Assembly: GCF_015163075.1 (NCBI RefSeq)
Contig: NZ_JADDXU010000006.1
Location: forward strand, 1-64,000
Length of the DNA stretch: 64,000 nt
Source of the DNA: Streptomyces justiciae
GTDB taxonomy: Bacteria > Actinomycetota > Actinomycetes > Streptomycetales > Streptomycetaceae
Direction of reading: 5' to 3'
The notes beneath the pieces are model-generated. The model had not been told where the DNA came from, made no database searches, and saw nothing but the letters and a program-made list of their open reading frames with translations. The position numbers and the translations under genes are program-made. Positions 52,838-60,434 of the stretch are shown here, piece after piece. Position 1 is the first letter of the stretch; each line of letters begins with the position of its first letter.

Positions 52838-54190
52838 GTGACCGTGAACGCTAAGACCAGCGCGAGCGCTGGCAACACCTGGCGAGAACTGCCCGCGGCG
52901 CAGCAGCCCGAGTACCCCGACACCGAGGCTCTGCGCGCAGTCGTTGCGGAGCTGGAGTCGTATCCGCCGCTCGTCTTCGCGGGCGAGTGCGATCAGCTGC
53001 GCGCCCGGATGGCGGCCGTCGCCAAGGGAGAGGCGTTCCTCCTCCAGGGCGGCGACTGCGCCGAGGCCTTCGACGCCGTGTCCGCCGACCACATCCGCAA
53101 CAAGCTGAAGACCCTGCTCCAGATGGGCGCCGTGCTGACGTACGCCGCCTCGGTGCCGGTCGTGAAGGTCGGCCGGATCGCCGGCCAGTACTCCAAGCCG
53201 CGCTCCAAGGGCACCGAGACCCGCGACGGCGTGACCCTGCCGACCTACCGCGGCGACTCGGTCAACGGCTTCGACTTCAACGAGAAGGCCCGCGTCCCGG
53301 ACCCCGAGCGCCTGAAGCGGATGTACAACGCCTCCGCCTCCACGCTCAACCTGGTGCGCGCCTTCACCACCGGCGGCTACGCCGACCTGCGCCAGGTGCA
53401 CGCCTGGAACCAGGACTTCGTGAAGTCGTCCCCCTCCGGCCAGCGCTACGAGCAGCTTGCCCGGGAGATCGACAACGCGCTGAACTTCATGCGGGCCTGC
53501 GGCACCGACCCGGAGGAGTTCAAGACCGTCGAGTTCTACTCCTCGCACGAGGCGCTGCTGCTCGACTACGAGTCGGCCCTCACCCGCGTGGACTCGCGCA
53601 CGGGCAGCCTGTACGACGTCTCCGCGCACATGGTGTGGATCGGTGAGCGCACCCGGCAGCTGGACCACGCGCACATCGAGTTCGCCTCGAAGATCCGCAA
53701 CCCGATCGGCATCAAGCTCGGCCCGACCACCACGGCCGAGGAGGCGCTCCAGTACATCGAGCGCCTCGACCCCGACCGCGAGCCGGGCCGCCTCACCTTC
53801 ATCGTGCGCATGGGCGCGGACAAGGTCCGCGACAAGCTGCCCGAGCTGGTCGAGAAGGTCACCGCCTCCGGTGCGACGGTCGCCTGGGTGACCGACCCGA
53901 TGCACGGCAACACCTTCGAGGCGGCCTCCGGTCACAAGACCCGCCGCTTCGACGACGTGCTCGACGAGGTCAAGGGCTTCTTCGAGGTCCACAAGGCCCT
54001 CGGCACCCACCCGGGCGGCATCCACGTGGAGCTCACCGGCGACGACGTCACCGAGTGCGTGGGCGGCGGCGACGAGATCTTCGTCGACGACCTGCACCAG
54101 CGCTACGAGACGGCCTGCGACCCCCGGCTGAACCGCAGCCAGTCGCTCGACCTGGCCTTCCTCGTGGCGGAGATGTACCGGGACCAGTGA
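52838..54190 (+). CDS. Class II DAHP synthase (3-deoxy-7-phosphoheptulonate synthase)
   Basis: First step of the shikimate pathway, 450 aa. Class II hallmarks QGGDCAEAFD, the DMRNLP-equivalent region, KxRSK-type SKPRSKGTETRDG, and a C-terminal GGGDEIFVDDLHQRY block are visible. It would supply chorismate to trpEG and other aromatic pathways. The GTG at 52838 is preferred; a TAATGT box ends 7 nt upstream, so the mRNA may be leaderless. A strong terminator follows. Confidence 0.93.
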   Translation: MTVNAKTSASAGNTWRELPAAQQPEYPDTEALRAVVAELESYPPLVFAGECDQLRARMAAVAKGEAFLLQGGDCAEAFDAVSADHIRNKLKTLLQMGAVLTYAASVPVVKVGRIAGQYSKPRSKGTETRDGVTLPTYRGDSVNGFDFNEKARVPDPERLKRMYNASASTLNLVRAFTTGGYADLRQVHAWNQDFVKSSPSGQRYEQLAREIDNALNFMRACGTDPEEFKTVEFYSSHEALLLDYESALTRVDSRTGSLYDVSAHMVWIGERTRQLDHAHIEFASKIRNPIGIKLGPTTTAEEALQYIERLDPDREPGRLTFIVRMGADKVRDKLPELVEKVTASGATVAWVTDPMHGNTFEAASGHKTRRFDDVLDEVKGFFEVHKALGTHPGGIHVELTGDDVTECVGGGDEIFVDDLHQRYETACDPRLNRSQSLDLAFLVAEMYRDQ

Positions 54191-54205
54191 GTCCTTGAGA
54201 CGGCT

Positions 54206-54248
54206 GTGGGGCGCGGATCACATACGATCCGCGCCCCACTCCTCTTTT
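54206..54248 (+). terminator. Strong terminator after DAHP synthase
   Basis: GTGGGGCGCGGATC-ACATAC-GATCCGCGCCCCAC, a perfect 14-bp stem with a 6-nt loop, followed by TCCTCTTTT. Confidence 0.9.
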
Positions 54249-54267
54249 ACGGCTCCCGCAGGGCGGG

Positions 54268-54286
54268 TAAGGTTAGGTTAGCCTCA
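54268..54286. promoter_or_regulatory. DtxR/IdeR-type iron box upstream of bfd
   Basis: TAAGGTTAGGTTAGCCTCA matches the 19-bp iron-box consensus TTAGGTTAGGCTAACCTAA at 15 positions, 52 nt upstream of the bfd GTG. It predicts DmdR/IdeR repression when iron is replete. Confidence 0.75.
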
Positions 54287-54337
54287 CCGATCAACGGGGA
54301 TGGCAAGACCGATCAATCCCCTCGGGAGGTGACCCGC

Positions 54338-54580
54338 GTGTACGTCTGCAGTTGTTTCGGGGTCACCGAGCAGCAGGTGAAGAAGCACGCCGCGGACGGT
54401 GCCTGCACCCCCCGCCAGATAGCTTCCGCCTGCAAGGCGGGCACGGACTGCGGTTCCTGCGTCCGCCGTATCCAGGCGATCCTGGGCCGGGGCGCCTGCC
54501 CGCGACGCGAGCTGGCCGACCAGGGCATGCCGGTTCTCGCCGAGGTGTCCGAGGTCGAGGTGCTGGAAGAGGCCGCCTAG
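54338..54580 (+). CDS. bfd: Bacterioferritin-associated [2Fe-2S] ferredoxin
   Basis: An 80-aa ferredoxin that donates electrons to bacterioferritin for iron release. Ligands Cys4, Cys6, Cys38 and Cys41 match the Bfd C-x-C...C-x2-C pattern. The GTG at 54338 follows GGGAGG by 9 nt. The upstream iron box predicts induction by iron shortage, which fits mobilisation of stored iron. It is convergent with bfr. Confidence 0.9.
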   Translation: MYVCSCFGVTEQQVKKHAADGACTPRQIASACKAGTDCGSCVRRIQAILGRGACPRRELADQGMPVLAEVSEVEVLEEAA

Positions 54581-54591
54581 CCGCTCGCGGC

Positions 54592-55071
54592 TCAGCTCTC
54601 CGGCTGCTCGATCAGCTGGGCGATGTACAGCGCCTCACCGAGCTTCTCCAGGAGCTCCAGCTGGGTGTCGAGGTAGTCGATGTGGTGCTCCTCGTCCTCC
54701 AGGATCGACTCGAAGATGTTCGCCGACGTGATGTCGCCCTTGGCGCGCATCACCTCGATCCCGCGCTTGAGGCGGTCGATCGCCTCGACCTCGATCCGCC
54801 GGTCCGCCTCGAACATCTCCTTGACCGTCTGCCCGACCCGGACATGGAACAGGCGCTGGTAGTTCGGCAGCCCCTCCAGGAAGAGAATCCGGTCGGTGAG
54901 CACCTCGGCGTGCTTCATCTCGTCGAACGACTCGTGGCGGGTGTACTTCGCGAGCTTCGTCCAGCCGAAGTTCTCCTGCATCTTCGCGTGCAGGAAGTAC
55001 TGGTTGATCGCGGTGAGCTCGCCGGTGAGCTGCTCGTTGAGGAATTCGATGACCTCGGGGTCGCCCTGCAT
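54592..55071 (-). CDS. bfr: Bacterioferritin
   Basis: Heme-containing iron-storage ferritin subunit, 159 aa. It has the di-iron ligands (ELTAINQYF, DEMKHAEV with heme-ligating Met52, EVEAIDRL, DEEHHIDYL). Twenty-four subunits form the shell. The ATG at 55071 follows AAGGAG. It is convergent with bfd with only an 11-nt gap between stops. Confidence 0.93.
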   Translation of the reverse strand: MQGDPEVIEFLNEQLTGELTAINQYFLHAKMQENFGWTKLAKYTRHESFDEMKHAEVLTDRILFLEGLPNYQRLFHVRVGQTVKEMFEADRRIEVEAIDRLKRGIEVMRAKGDITSANIFESILEDEEHHIDYLDTQLELLEKLGEALYIAQLIEQPES

Positions 55072-55154
55072 CGCAGAGGCTCCTTCCAAAGGGGGGAACT
55101 GGCAGGTTGCGCCGCATCCTTGCACCGTCACCGAAGATCGTCCAGTAAGTCTGC

Positions 55155-55180
55155 GCTTAGTAAGTAAGTACATGCTTAGT
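55155..55180. repeat. Spaced direct repeats upstream of bfr
   Basis: GCTTAGT occurs at 55155-55161 and again at 55174-55180 (19 nt apart), with AGTAAG motifs between, in the region ahead of bfr. They could be regulator half-sites; no family is recognised. Confidence 0.35.
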
Positions 55181-55246
55181 CCGATTTGAGATGAATCGGG
55201 ATGGGGTTGGTCAGGTGCACCGTCCCTGGTCTGTCAGGATGGAGTC

Positions 55247-55879
55247 ATGGGTCAGCCGGTGGAGCGCGAAAGTGGAGAAGCGGCGCATTCCGAGCTACCG
55301 CCGGGGCAGCGACTGCAGCGCGGCTGGCCCGTCACCCACTACGGGCCGGTCCCCAAGTTCCGGGCCGAGCGCTGGGAGTTCCGGGTCTTCGGCGCCACCG
55401 CTGACGGCGAGAAGCACTGCTGGAACCACGAGGAGTTCACGGCCCTGCCGTACACCTCCGTCCTCGCGGACCTGCACTGCGTGACGAAGTTCAGCATGCT
55501 CGGCGCCGAGTGGGGCGGGGTCCCCGCCCGGACCGTCCTGGAGATCGCCCCGCCCGCACCGGACGTCACCCATGTGATGGTGTGGGCCGAGTACGGCTTC
55601 AGCTCCAACCTGCGCCTCGCGGACTTCGCCGCCGACCGCACGATCTTCGCCACCCACAAGGACGGCGAGCTGCTGACCGCCGAGCACGGCTTCCCGCTCC
55701 GCCTGGTCGTCCCCCATCTGTACGCCTGGAAGGGACCCAAATGGGTCCGCGGCGTCGAGTACATGACCGCCGACCGCCGTGGCTTCTGGGAGGAGCGCGG
55801 CTATCACAACATCGGCGATCCGTGGAAAGAGCAGCGGTACTCGTACCAGGAGGAGCCCGGGGACGGCCCCGAGCTCTGA
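55247..55879 (+). CDS. SUOX-fold molybdopterin oxidoreductase domain protein
   Basis: A 210-aa protein with the oxidoreductase molybdopterin-binding (SUOX/YedY-like) fold. Cys78 in LHCVTKFS is the expected Mo-ligating cysteine, and the family blocks GVPARTVLEIA, YGFSSNLRL and KWVRGVEYM are present. No Tat signal is visible, unlike secreted MsrP. The electron partner and substrate are unknown. Confidence 0.82.
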   Translation: MGQPVERESGEAAHSELPPGQRLQRGWPVTHYGPVPKFRAERWEFRVFGATADGEKHCWNHEEFTALPYTSVLADLHCVTKFSMLGAEWGGVPARTVLEIAPPAPDVTHVMVWAEYGFSSNLRLADFAADRTIFATHKDGELLTAEHGFPLRLVVPHLYAWKGPKWVRGVEYMTADRRGFWEERGYHNIGDPWKEQRYSYQEEPGDGPEL

Positions 55880-55895
55880 CGTCTGCTCTCCTGGT

Positions 55896-56393
55896 TCAGT
55901 GGTGGTGCTGGTGCACCACCGCGTGCCCCTTGCCCCGGCCGATCATCCACTTGTTCACCGGCACGGTGACGACGAACGCGATGACCAGCGAGATCGCCAG
56001 TGCGCCCCAGAACAGCAGGTCGGCCAGTTCCGCGTCCATCGCGCCCGGCCACAGCACGATCACCCCGTTGTCGACCAGCTCCATCACGGCGATCGACAGC
56101 GTGTCCGCGGCCAGCGCCACCTGCACCGCGGCCCGGAATCCGAGGCCGGAGCGCAGGACACCGCGCAGGGTGAGCGAGTAGCCGAAGAAGAACGCGAGGA
56201 CGATCGCGAGGATCGTCGTCGGCAGGTTCCCCCAGCCGAGCGCGGTACCGATGACCATGCCGAGCACTTCGCCGATGGCGCAGCCGGTGAGGCAGTGGAG
56301 GGTGGCCTGGACGGCCATGGCCCAGCTGCTGCCGGGCGCCTGGTGGCTCTCGTGCCGGTGGTGAGCGTGCCCTGTGTGCGCCTCGTGCTGCAT
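55896..56393 (-). CDS. His-rich DUF4396 membrane protein, CsoR-type operator upstream
   Basis: A 165-aa protein with about four transmembrane helices. The N-terminal tail carries seven His in the first 17 residues (MQHEAHTGHAHHRHESH) and the C-terminus ends HQHHH, strongly suggesting metal binding. It resembles DUF4396. The ATG at 56393 follows GGGGG. Its promoter carries a CsoR-type palindrome in the -35/-10 spacer, so copper induction is predicted. It is downstream of nfo on the same strand. Confidence 0.82.
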   Translation of the reverse strand: MQHEAHTGHAHHRHESHQAPGSSWAMAVQATLHCLTGCAIGEVLGMVIGTALGWGNLPTTILAIVLAFFFGYSLTLRGVLRSGLGFRAAVQVALAADTLSIAVMELVDNGVIVLWPGAMDAELADLLFWGALAISLVIAFVVTVPVNKWMIGRGKGHAVVHQHHH

Positions 56394-56415
56394 GAGTGCC
56401 CCCAACGTCAGGTAA

Positions 56416-56440
56416 CGGTTCCTGCATCCAGCAGGAACCG
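56416..56440 (-). promoter_or_regulatory. Perfect inverted repeat in the DUF4396 leader
   Basis: CGGTTCCTGC-ATCCA-GCAGGAACCG, 10-bp arms, just upstream of the DUF4396 RBS. Its outer end overlaps the -10 box. Could be an RNA leader hairpin or a second operator. Confidence 0.5.
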
Positions 56441-56465
56441 TATACCCCCCAGGGGTATTCCGTAA
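56437..56465 (-). promoter_or_regulatory. Promoter with CsoR-type operator
   Basis: On the minus strand TTACGG (56460-56465) and TACGGT (56437-56442) are separated by 17 nt. The spacer holds ATACCCC-CCA-GGGGTAT (56442-56458), a palindrome typical of copper-sensing CsoR operators. Confidence 0.65.
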
Positions 56466-56469
56466 CGGG

Positions 56470-57330
56470 TTATGCGTCGCGAAGTTTCTTCAGTCGCTCC
56501 ACATCCGCGGCATGCCCTTCCTTCCCGCCGGGCGTCTCGATGATCAGCGGTACGCCCGCCGTGGCCGGGTGGGTCATCAGCGCCCGGAACGGGTCCTCGC
56601 CGATGTGACCGGCGCCGATGTTCTCGTGCCGGTCCTTGTGGGCGCCTACGACGTCCTTGGAGTCGTTGGCGTGGATCAGCTTCAGCCGCCCCTCGCCGAC
56701 GGTGTCCACCAGCAGGTCGAGGGTCTGGTGCATGCCGGACGGGCCGGTCAGATCGTGTCCGGCCGCGAAGATGTGGCAGGTGTCGAGGCAGATCCCCAGC
56801 TTGGGATGGGCGTCCAGCGCCTCGAAGTACGGCCCGAAGTCCCAGGTGCGCGAGCACAGCGAGGCGCCCTGTCCTGCGGTCGACTCCAGCAGCAGGAACG
56901 GGTCGTCGTCGTGGGTGAGCTCGTCGAGCAGCGGCAGCATGTACTCCCGGACCTGCTTCAGCGCTACCGACCGGTCCCGGCCGCCGGTCGCGCTGCCCGT
57001 GTGCACGACCACGCCGAGCGCCCCGATCTCCCGCCCGCGCCGCAGCGAGTGCCGCATGCTCTCCACCGACTTCTCGACAGTGGCCTCGGTGTGCGAGCCG
57101 AAGTTGATCAGGTACGGGGCATGGACGTACGCCGGGATCGACTCCGCCTCGCAGGCCGCCCGGAACTGCTCGTCCTGCCGCGGGTTGCCGGCGGGCGTGG
57201 CCCAGCCGCGCGGGTTGGCGACGAAGACCTGTACGGTCTCGGCCTTCAGATCGCGGGCATAGGACAGGCCGACGGAGTTCAGACCGCCGGCCACGGGGAC
57301 ATGGCCGCCGACGGGGTTGCGCTGAGTCAT
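56470..57330 (-). CDS. nfo: Endonuclease IV (AP endonuclease)
   Basis: Base-excision repair AP endonuclease of the TIM-barrel Nfo family, 286 aa. The zinc-ligand motifs are present: HAPYLINFGS, VVHTGS, LLESTAGQG, DTCHIFAAG, HANDSKD, H-x-N-x-G-x-G (HENIGAGHIG) and IIETPGG. ATG at 57330 is preferred over a GTG at 57333. It lies upstream of the DUF4396 gene on the same strand. Confidence 0.92.
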   Translation of the reverse strand: MTQRNPVGGHVPVAGGLNSVGLSYARDLKAETVQVFVANPRGWATPAGNPRQDEQFRAACEAESIPAYVHAPYLINFGSHTEATVEKSVESMRHSLRRGREIGALGVVVHTGSATGGRDRSVALKQVREYMLPLLDELTHDDDPFLLLESTAGQGASLCSRTWDFGPYFEALDAHPKLGICLDTCHIFAAGHDLTGPSGMHQTLDLLVDTVGEGRLKLIHANDSKDVVGAHKDRHENIGAGHIGEDPFRALMTHPATAGVPLIIETPGGKEGHAADVERLKKLRDA

Positions 57331-57388
57331 CACCCGTTCAGGGTGTCATGCGCGGGGGAGTGCCCCGTCGGCGGTCCAAGGTCAGGTC

Positions 57389-59317
57389 CTAGCGGATCTC
57401 GATCGTGATCGTCGACCCCTTGGGCGCGGTGTCGCCGCCGTCCACGGACTGGCTCTTCACGGTGTCGCCGAACAGCCCCAGGATGCCGCGGTCCTCGTCG
57501 ACCTCGAACCCGGCGCCCTCCAGCGCGGCCTTCGCGTCGTCGACGCTGTCGCCCACCACGTCCGGGACCTCGACCATCTCCGGACCCTTGGAGATCGTCA
57601 GCGTCACGGTGTCGCCCTCGGCGGCCCTACTGCCCTCGCCCGGCGTCTGGGCGGCGACCTGGCCCTTGTCGTACTCGGAGTTGACCTGCTCGGTGGCGAC
57701 CTTCACCTTCAGGCCCGCCTCCGTCAGATCCGCCTTGGCGTCCTCCAGGCTCTCGCCGGTGACGTCCGGGACCTCGACCGGGCTGCCCTTGCTGACGACC
57801 AGGGCGACGGCCGTGCCCGCGTGGAGCTTGGTGCCGCCCTCGGGGTCGGTGCGGATCACGAAGCCCTTGATGACGTCGGAGCTGAACTCCCGGGTGACCA
57901 TGCCCGGTTCGAGGCCGTCGTTCTTCAGCCGGAGCCGCGCCTTGTCCAGCCGGTAGCCCTTGAGGTCGGCCAGCTCCACGGTCTCGGGACCGTCGGAGAC
58001 GGTGAGCGCCACCGAGTCGTTGTTCCGTATGCGGGTGCCCACACCGGGGTCGGAGCTGATGACCCGGCCCCGCTTCACGGTGTCGCTGTAGGCATGCTTG
58101 ATCTTGCCGACGTCGAGGCCCTCCTGGGAGAGCCGCTCACGCGCCTGCGCCTCGGTCTTCCCGATCAGCGCCGGGACCTTGGTGAACTGCCCGGAGTTGA
58201 TGTACCAGACGCCCGCGCCGACACCGAGGATCAGCAGCAGGGCGACGACGATCGCGAGCGGCCCGCGCGGAACGCCGGAGCGGCGGCGCCGGGGCGGCGG
58301 GGGCGGTGGGGTCGCGAACCGGCTGGTGCGGTTGAGCGCGGGATCGTCGTCCTCGTTGACCGGCAGCGGCCGCGGCACCGTCAGCGAGCGCGGGATCACG
58401 CTCGTCCGGTCCTCGGTGTTGTTGTGCTCGGTGGTCAGCGCCTGCGGCGGTACGGCGTCCAGCTGGTCCGCGCTGAGCGCGGCACGCGCCTCGCGGGCCT
58501 GGCCGAGCATCGCCACGGCGTCGTACGGGCGGACGTCCGGGGTGCGGGCGGTCGCCGACGCGACCAGCTCGTCCAGCGCGAACGGCAGGCCCGGCACGAT
58601 CGCCGAGGGTGGCGGGACGTCCTCGTGCAGGTGCTTGTAGAGGACGATCGCGGGCGAGTCCCCGTCGTGCGGCTTCTCGCCGGTCAGCATCTCGTACAGC
58701 ACGACACCGCACGCGTACACGTCGACGCGGGCATCCGCGGCGCCCGGCTGTTCGATCTGCTCGGGCGCGAGATAGGAGACGGTGCCGAGCACGGCACCGC
58801 TGGTGTTGGTGACGGTGTCGACCGAGCGGACCAGTCCGAAGTCGGCGACCTTGACCCGGCCGTCGTCCCCTATCAGCACGTTCTCGGGCTTCATGTCGCG
58901 GTGCACGAACCCGGCGCGGTGCGCGGCGCCGAGCGCGGCCAGCACCGGCTCCAGGATGTCGAGGGCGGCCCGCGGTTGCAGCGCCCCGCGGTCGCGCAGC
59001 ACGTCACGCAGGGTGCAGCCGGCGACGTACTCCATGGCGAGATAGACGTACGACCCGTCGGTGCCCTGGTCGAAGACCTGCACCACGTTGGGGTGGGCGA
59101 GCCGGGCGACGGACTTGGCCTCGCGGATGAAGCGGTCGACGAAGGTGGCGTCGGCGGCGAGGCCCGGGTGCATGACCTTCAGGGCGAGCACGCGGTCGAG
59201 GCGGGTGTCCAGGGCCCGGTAGACCGTGGCCATCCCGCCGACGGCGATCCGCGCTTCCACGCGGTACCGGCCGTCGAGCACCTGCCCGACCAGAGGGTCC
59301 TGAAGGGTCGTATCCAC
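57389..59317 (-). CDS. PASTA-domain Ser/Thr protein kinase (PknL-like)
   Basis: A 642-aa transmembrane Hanks kinase. The kinase domain (about 15-285) has Lys47, HRDMKPEN with Asp141 and DFG (159-161). A proline-rich juxtamembrane region and one TM helix (about 385-405) are followed by four PASTA domains, expected to bind muropeptides or lipid II. GTG at 59317. In mycobacteria PknL is next to the DNA-binding protein Rv2175c; an Rv2175c-like gene is at 63433 here, matching that context. Confidence 0.88.
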   Translation of the reverse strand: MDTTLQDPLVGQVLDGRYRVEARIAVGGMATVYRALDTRLDRVLALKVMHPGLAADATFVDRFIREAKSVARLAHPNVVQVFDQGTDGSYVYLAMEYVAGCTLRDVLRDRGALQPRAALDILEPVLAALGAAHRAGFVHRDMKPENVLIGDDGRVKVADFGLVRSVDTVTNTSGAVLGTVSYLAPEQIEQPGAADARVDVYACGVVLYEMLTGEKPHDGDSPAIVLYKHLHEDVPPPSAIVPGLPFALDELVASATARTPDVRPYDAVAMLGQAREARAALSADQLDAVPPQALTTEHNNTEDRTSVIPRSLTVPRPLPVNEDDDPALNRTSRFATPPPPPPRRRRSGVPRGPLAIVVALLLILGVGAGVWYINSGQFTKVPALIGKTEAQARERLSQEGLDVGKIKHAYSDTVKRGRVISSDPGVGTRIRNNDSVALTVSDGPETVELADLKGYRLDKARLRLKNDGLEPGMVTREFSSDVIKGFVIRTDPEGGTKLHAGTAVALVVSKGSPVEVPDVTGESLEDAKADLTEAGLKVKVATEQVNSEYDKGQVAAQTPGEGSRAAEGDTVTLTISKGPEMVEVPDVVGDSVDDAKAALEGAGFEVDEDRGILGLFGDTVKSQSVDGGDTAPKGSTITIEIR

Positions 59318-59435
59318 GCAGGTGAGTGTACGAGCCGTGACTGACAGGGCCGGGGGTTCGGGTGAGATCGGGGCGGGACTGAAGCCGAGCTGTGACGGAC
59401 CTCGCACCCGCTCCCGAATCTCCTCGAACGTACGT

Positions 59436-60230
59436 TCAGAATGCCGGGCGTTCCGGGTCCAGGCGCGCCAACCCCTCGGTGGGGGAGGACGCTTCGGCGA
59501 AGTGCCGCTTGGGAATGCGGCCCGCCCGGTGGGCCAGCCGGCCCGCCTCGACCGCGTGCCGCATCGCGTGCGCCATCAGCTCCGGCTCCTGGGCGCGCGT
59601 CACCGCCGAGGCGAGCATCACACCCGCGCACCCCAGCTCCATCGCGAGCGCCGCGTCCGACGCCGTACCCGCCCCGGCGTCCAGGATCACCGGCACGCGC
59701 GCGTGCTCGACGATCAGCTGGAAGTTGTGCGGGTTGCGGATGCCGAGCCCGGACCCGATGGGGGAGCCCAGCGGCATGATCGCCGCGCACCCCACGTCCT
59801 CCAGCTTCCGCGCGAGGACCGGGTCGTCGTTGGTGTACGGCAGCACCGTGAAGCCGTCGTCGACCAGGGTCTCCGCCGCCTCCAGGAGCTCGATCGGGTC
59901 CGGCAGCAGGGTGCGCTCGTCGGCGATGACCTCCACCTTGATCAGGTCCGTGCCGAGCGCCTCGCGCGCGAGGCGGGCCGTCAGCACCGCCTCGCCCGCC
60001 GTGAAGCAGCCGGCCGTGTTCGGCAGCACCTGGATGCCGAGCTCGGTCAGCACGGACAGGACCGAGCCGTGCACGTTCGGGTCCACGCGCCGCATCGCGA
60101 CCGTCGTGAGTTCCGTGCCCGAGGCGACCAGCGCCCGCTTCAGCACGTCCAGGCTGGGCGCCCCGCCCGTGCCCATGATCAGCCGGGACGAGAACGTCGT
60201 ACCGCCGAGGACGAAGGGATCGTCGGCCAT
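59436..60230 (-). CDS. thiG: Thiazole synthase
   Basis: Forms the thiamin thiazole ring from dehydroglycine, deoxyxylulose 5-phosphate and ThiS-thiocarboxylate, 264 aa. TIM barrel with catalytic Lys98 (DLIKVEV), MPLGSPIGSGLGIRN phosphate site and LDAGAGTASDAA. It ends the thiO-thiS-thiG operon under a TPP riboswitch. ATG at 60230. Confidence 0.95.
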   Translation of the reverse strand: MADDPFVLGGTTFSSRLIMGTGGAPSLDVLKRALVASGTELTTVAMRRVDPNVHGSVLSVLTELGIQVLPNTAGCFTAGEAVLTARLAREALGTDLIKVEVIADERTLLPDPIELLEAAETLVDDGFTVLPYTNDDPVLARKLEDVGCAAIMPLGSPIGSGLGIRNPHNFQLIVEHARVPVILDAGAGTASDAALAMELGCAGVMLASAVTRAQEPELMAHAMRHAVEAGRLAHRAGRIPKRHFAEASSPTEGLARLDPERPAF

Positions 60231-60233
60231 GGG

Positions 60234-60434
60234 TCAGCCTCCTTGGACGGCGGTCAGGACCTCGACGCGGTCCCCCTCGGAGAGGGGCGTCGACGGCCAC
60301 TGCGCGCGCGGGACGACGGTTTCGTTGAGGGCGGCGGCCACTCCGGAGGGTGCCGGGGTGAGGGCGCGCACGACGGTGTCGAGCGCCGTGCCGGGAGCGA
60401 ACTGGCGCGGCTCCCCGTTGACGGAGATGTTCAT
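60234..60434 (-). CDS. thiS: Sulfur carrier protein ThiS
   Basis: A 66-aa ubiquitin-like carrier ending in GG, the site thiocarboxylated by ThiF. It delivers sulfur to ThiG. Its ATG overlaps the thiO stop and it stops 3 nt before thiG; three genes are tightly coupled. Confidence 0.93.
   Translation of the reverse strand: MNISVNGEPRQFAPGTALDTVVRALTPAPSGVAAALNETVVPRAQWPSTPLSEGDRVEVLTAVQGG

Noticed and set aside
54206..54337. Upstream extension of bfd (start at 54206)
   Set aside because: The extension runs through the DAHP synthase terminator and the iron box. GTG 54338 with GGGAGG gives the normal Bfd length.
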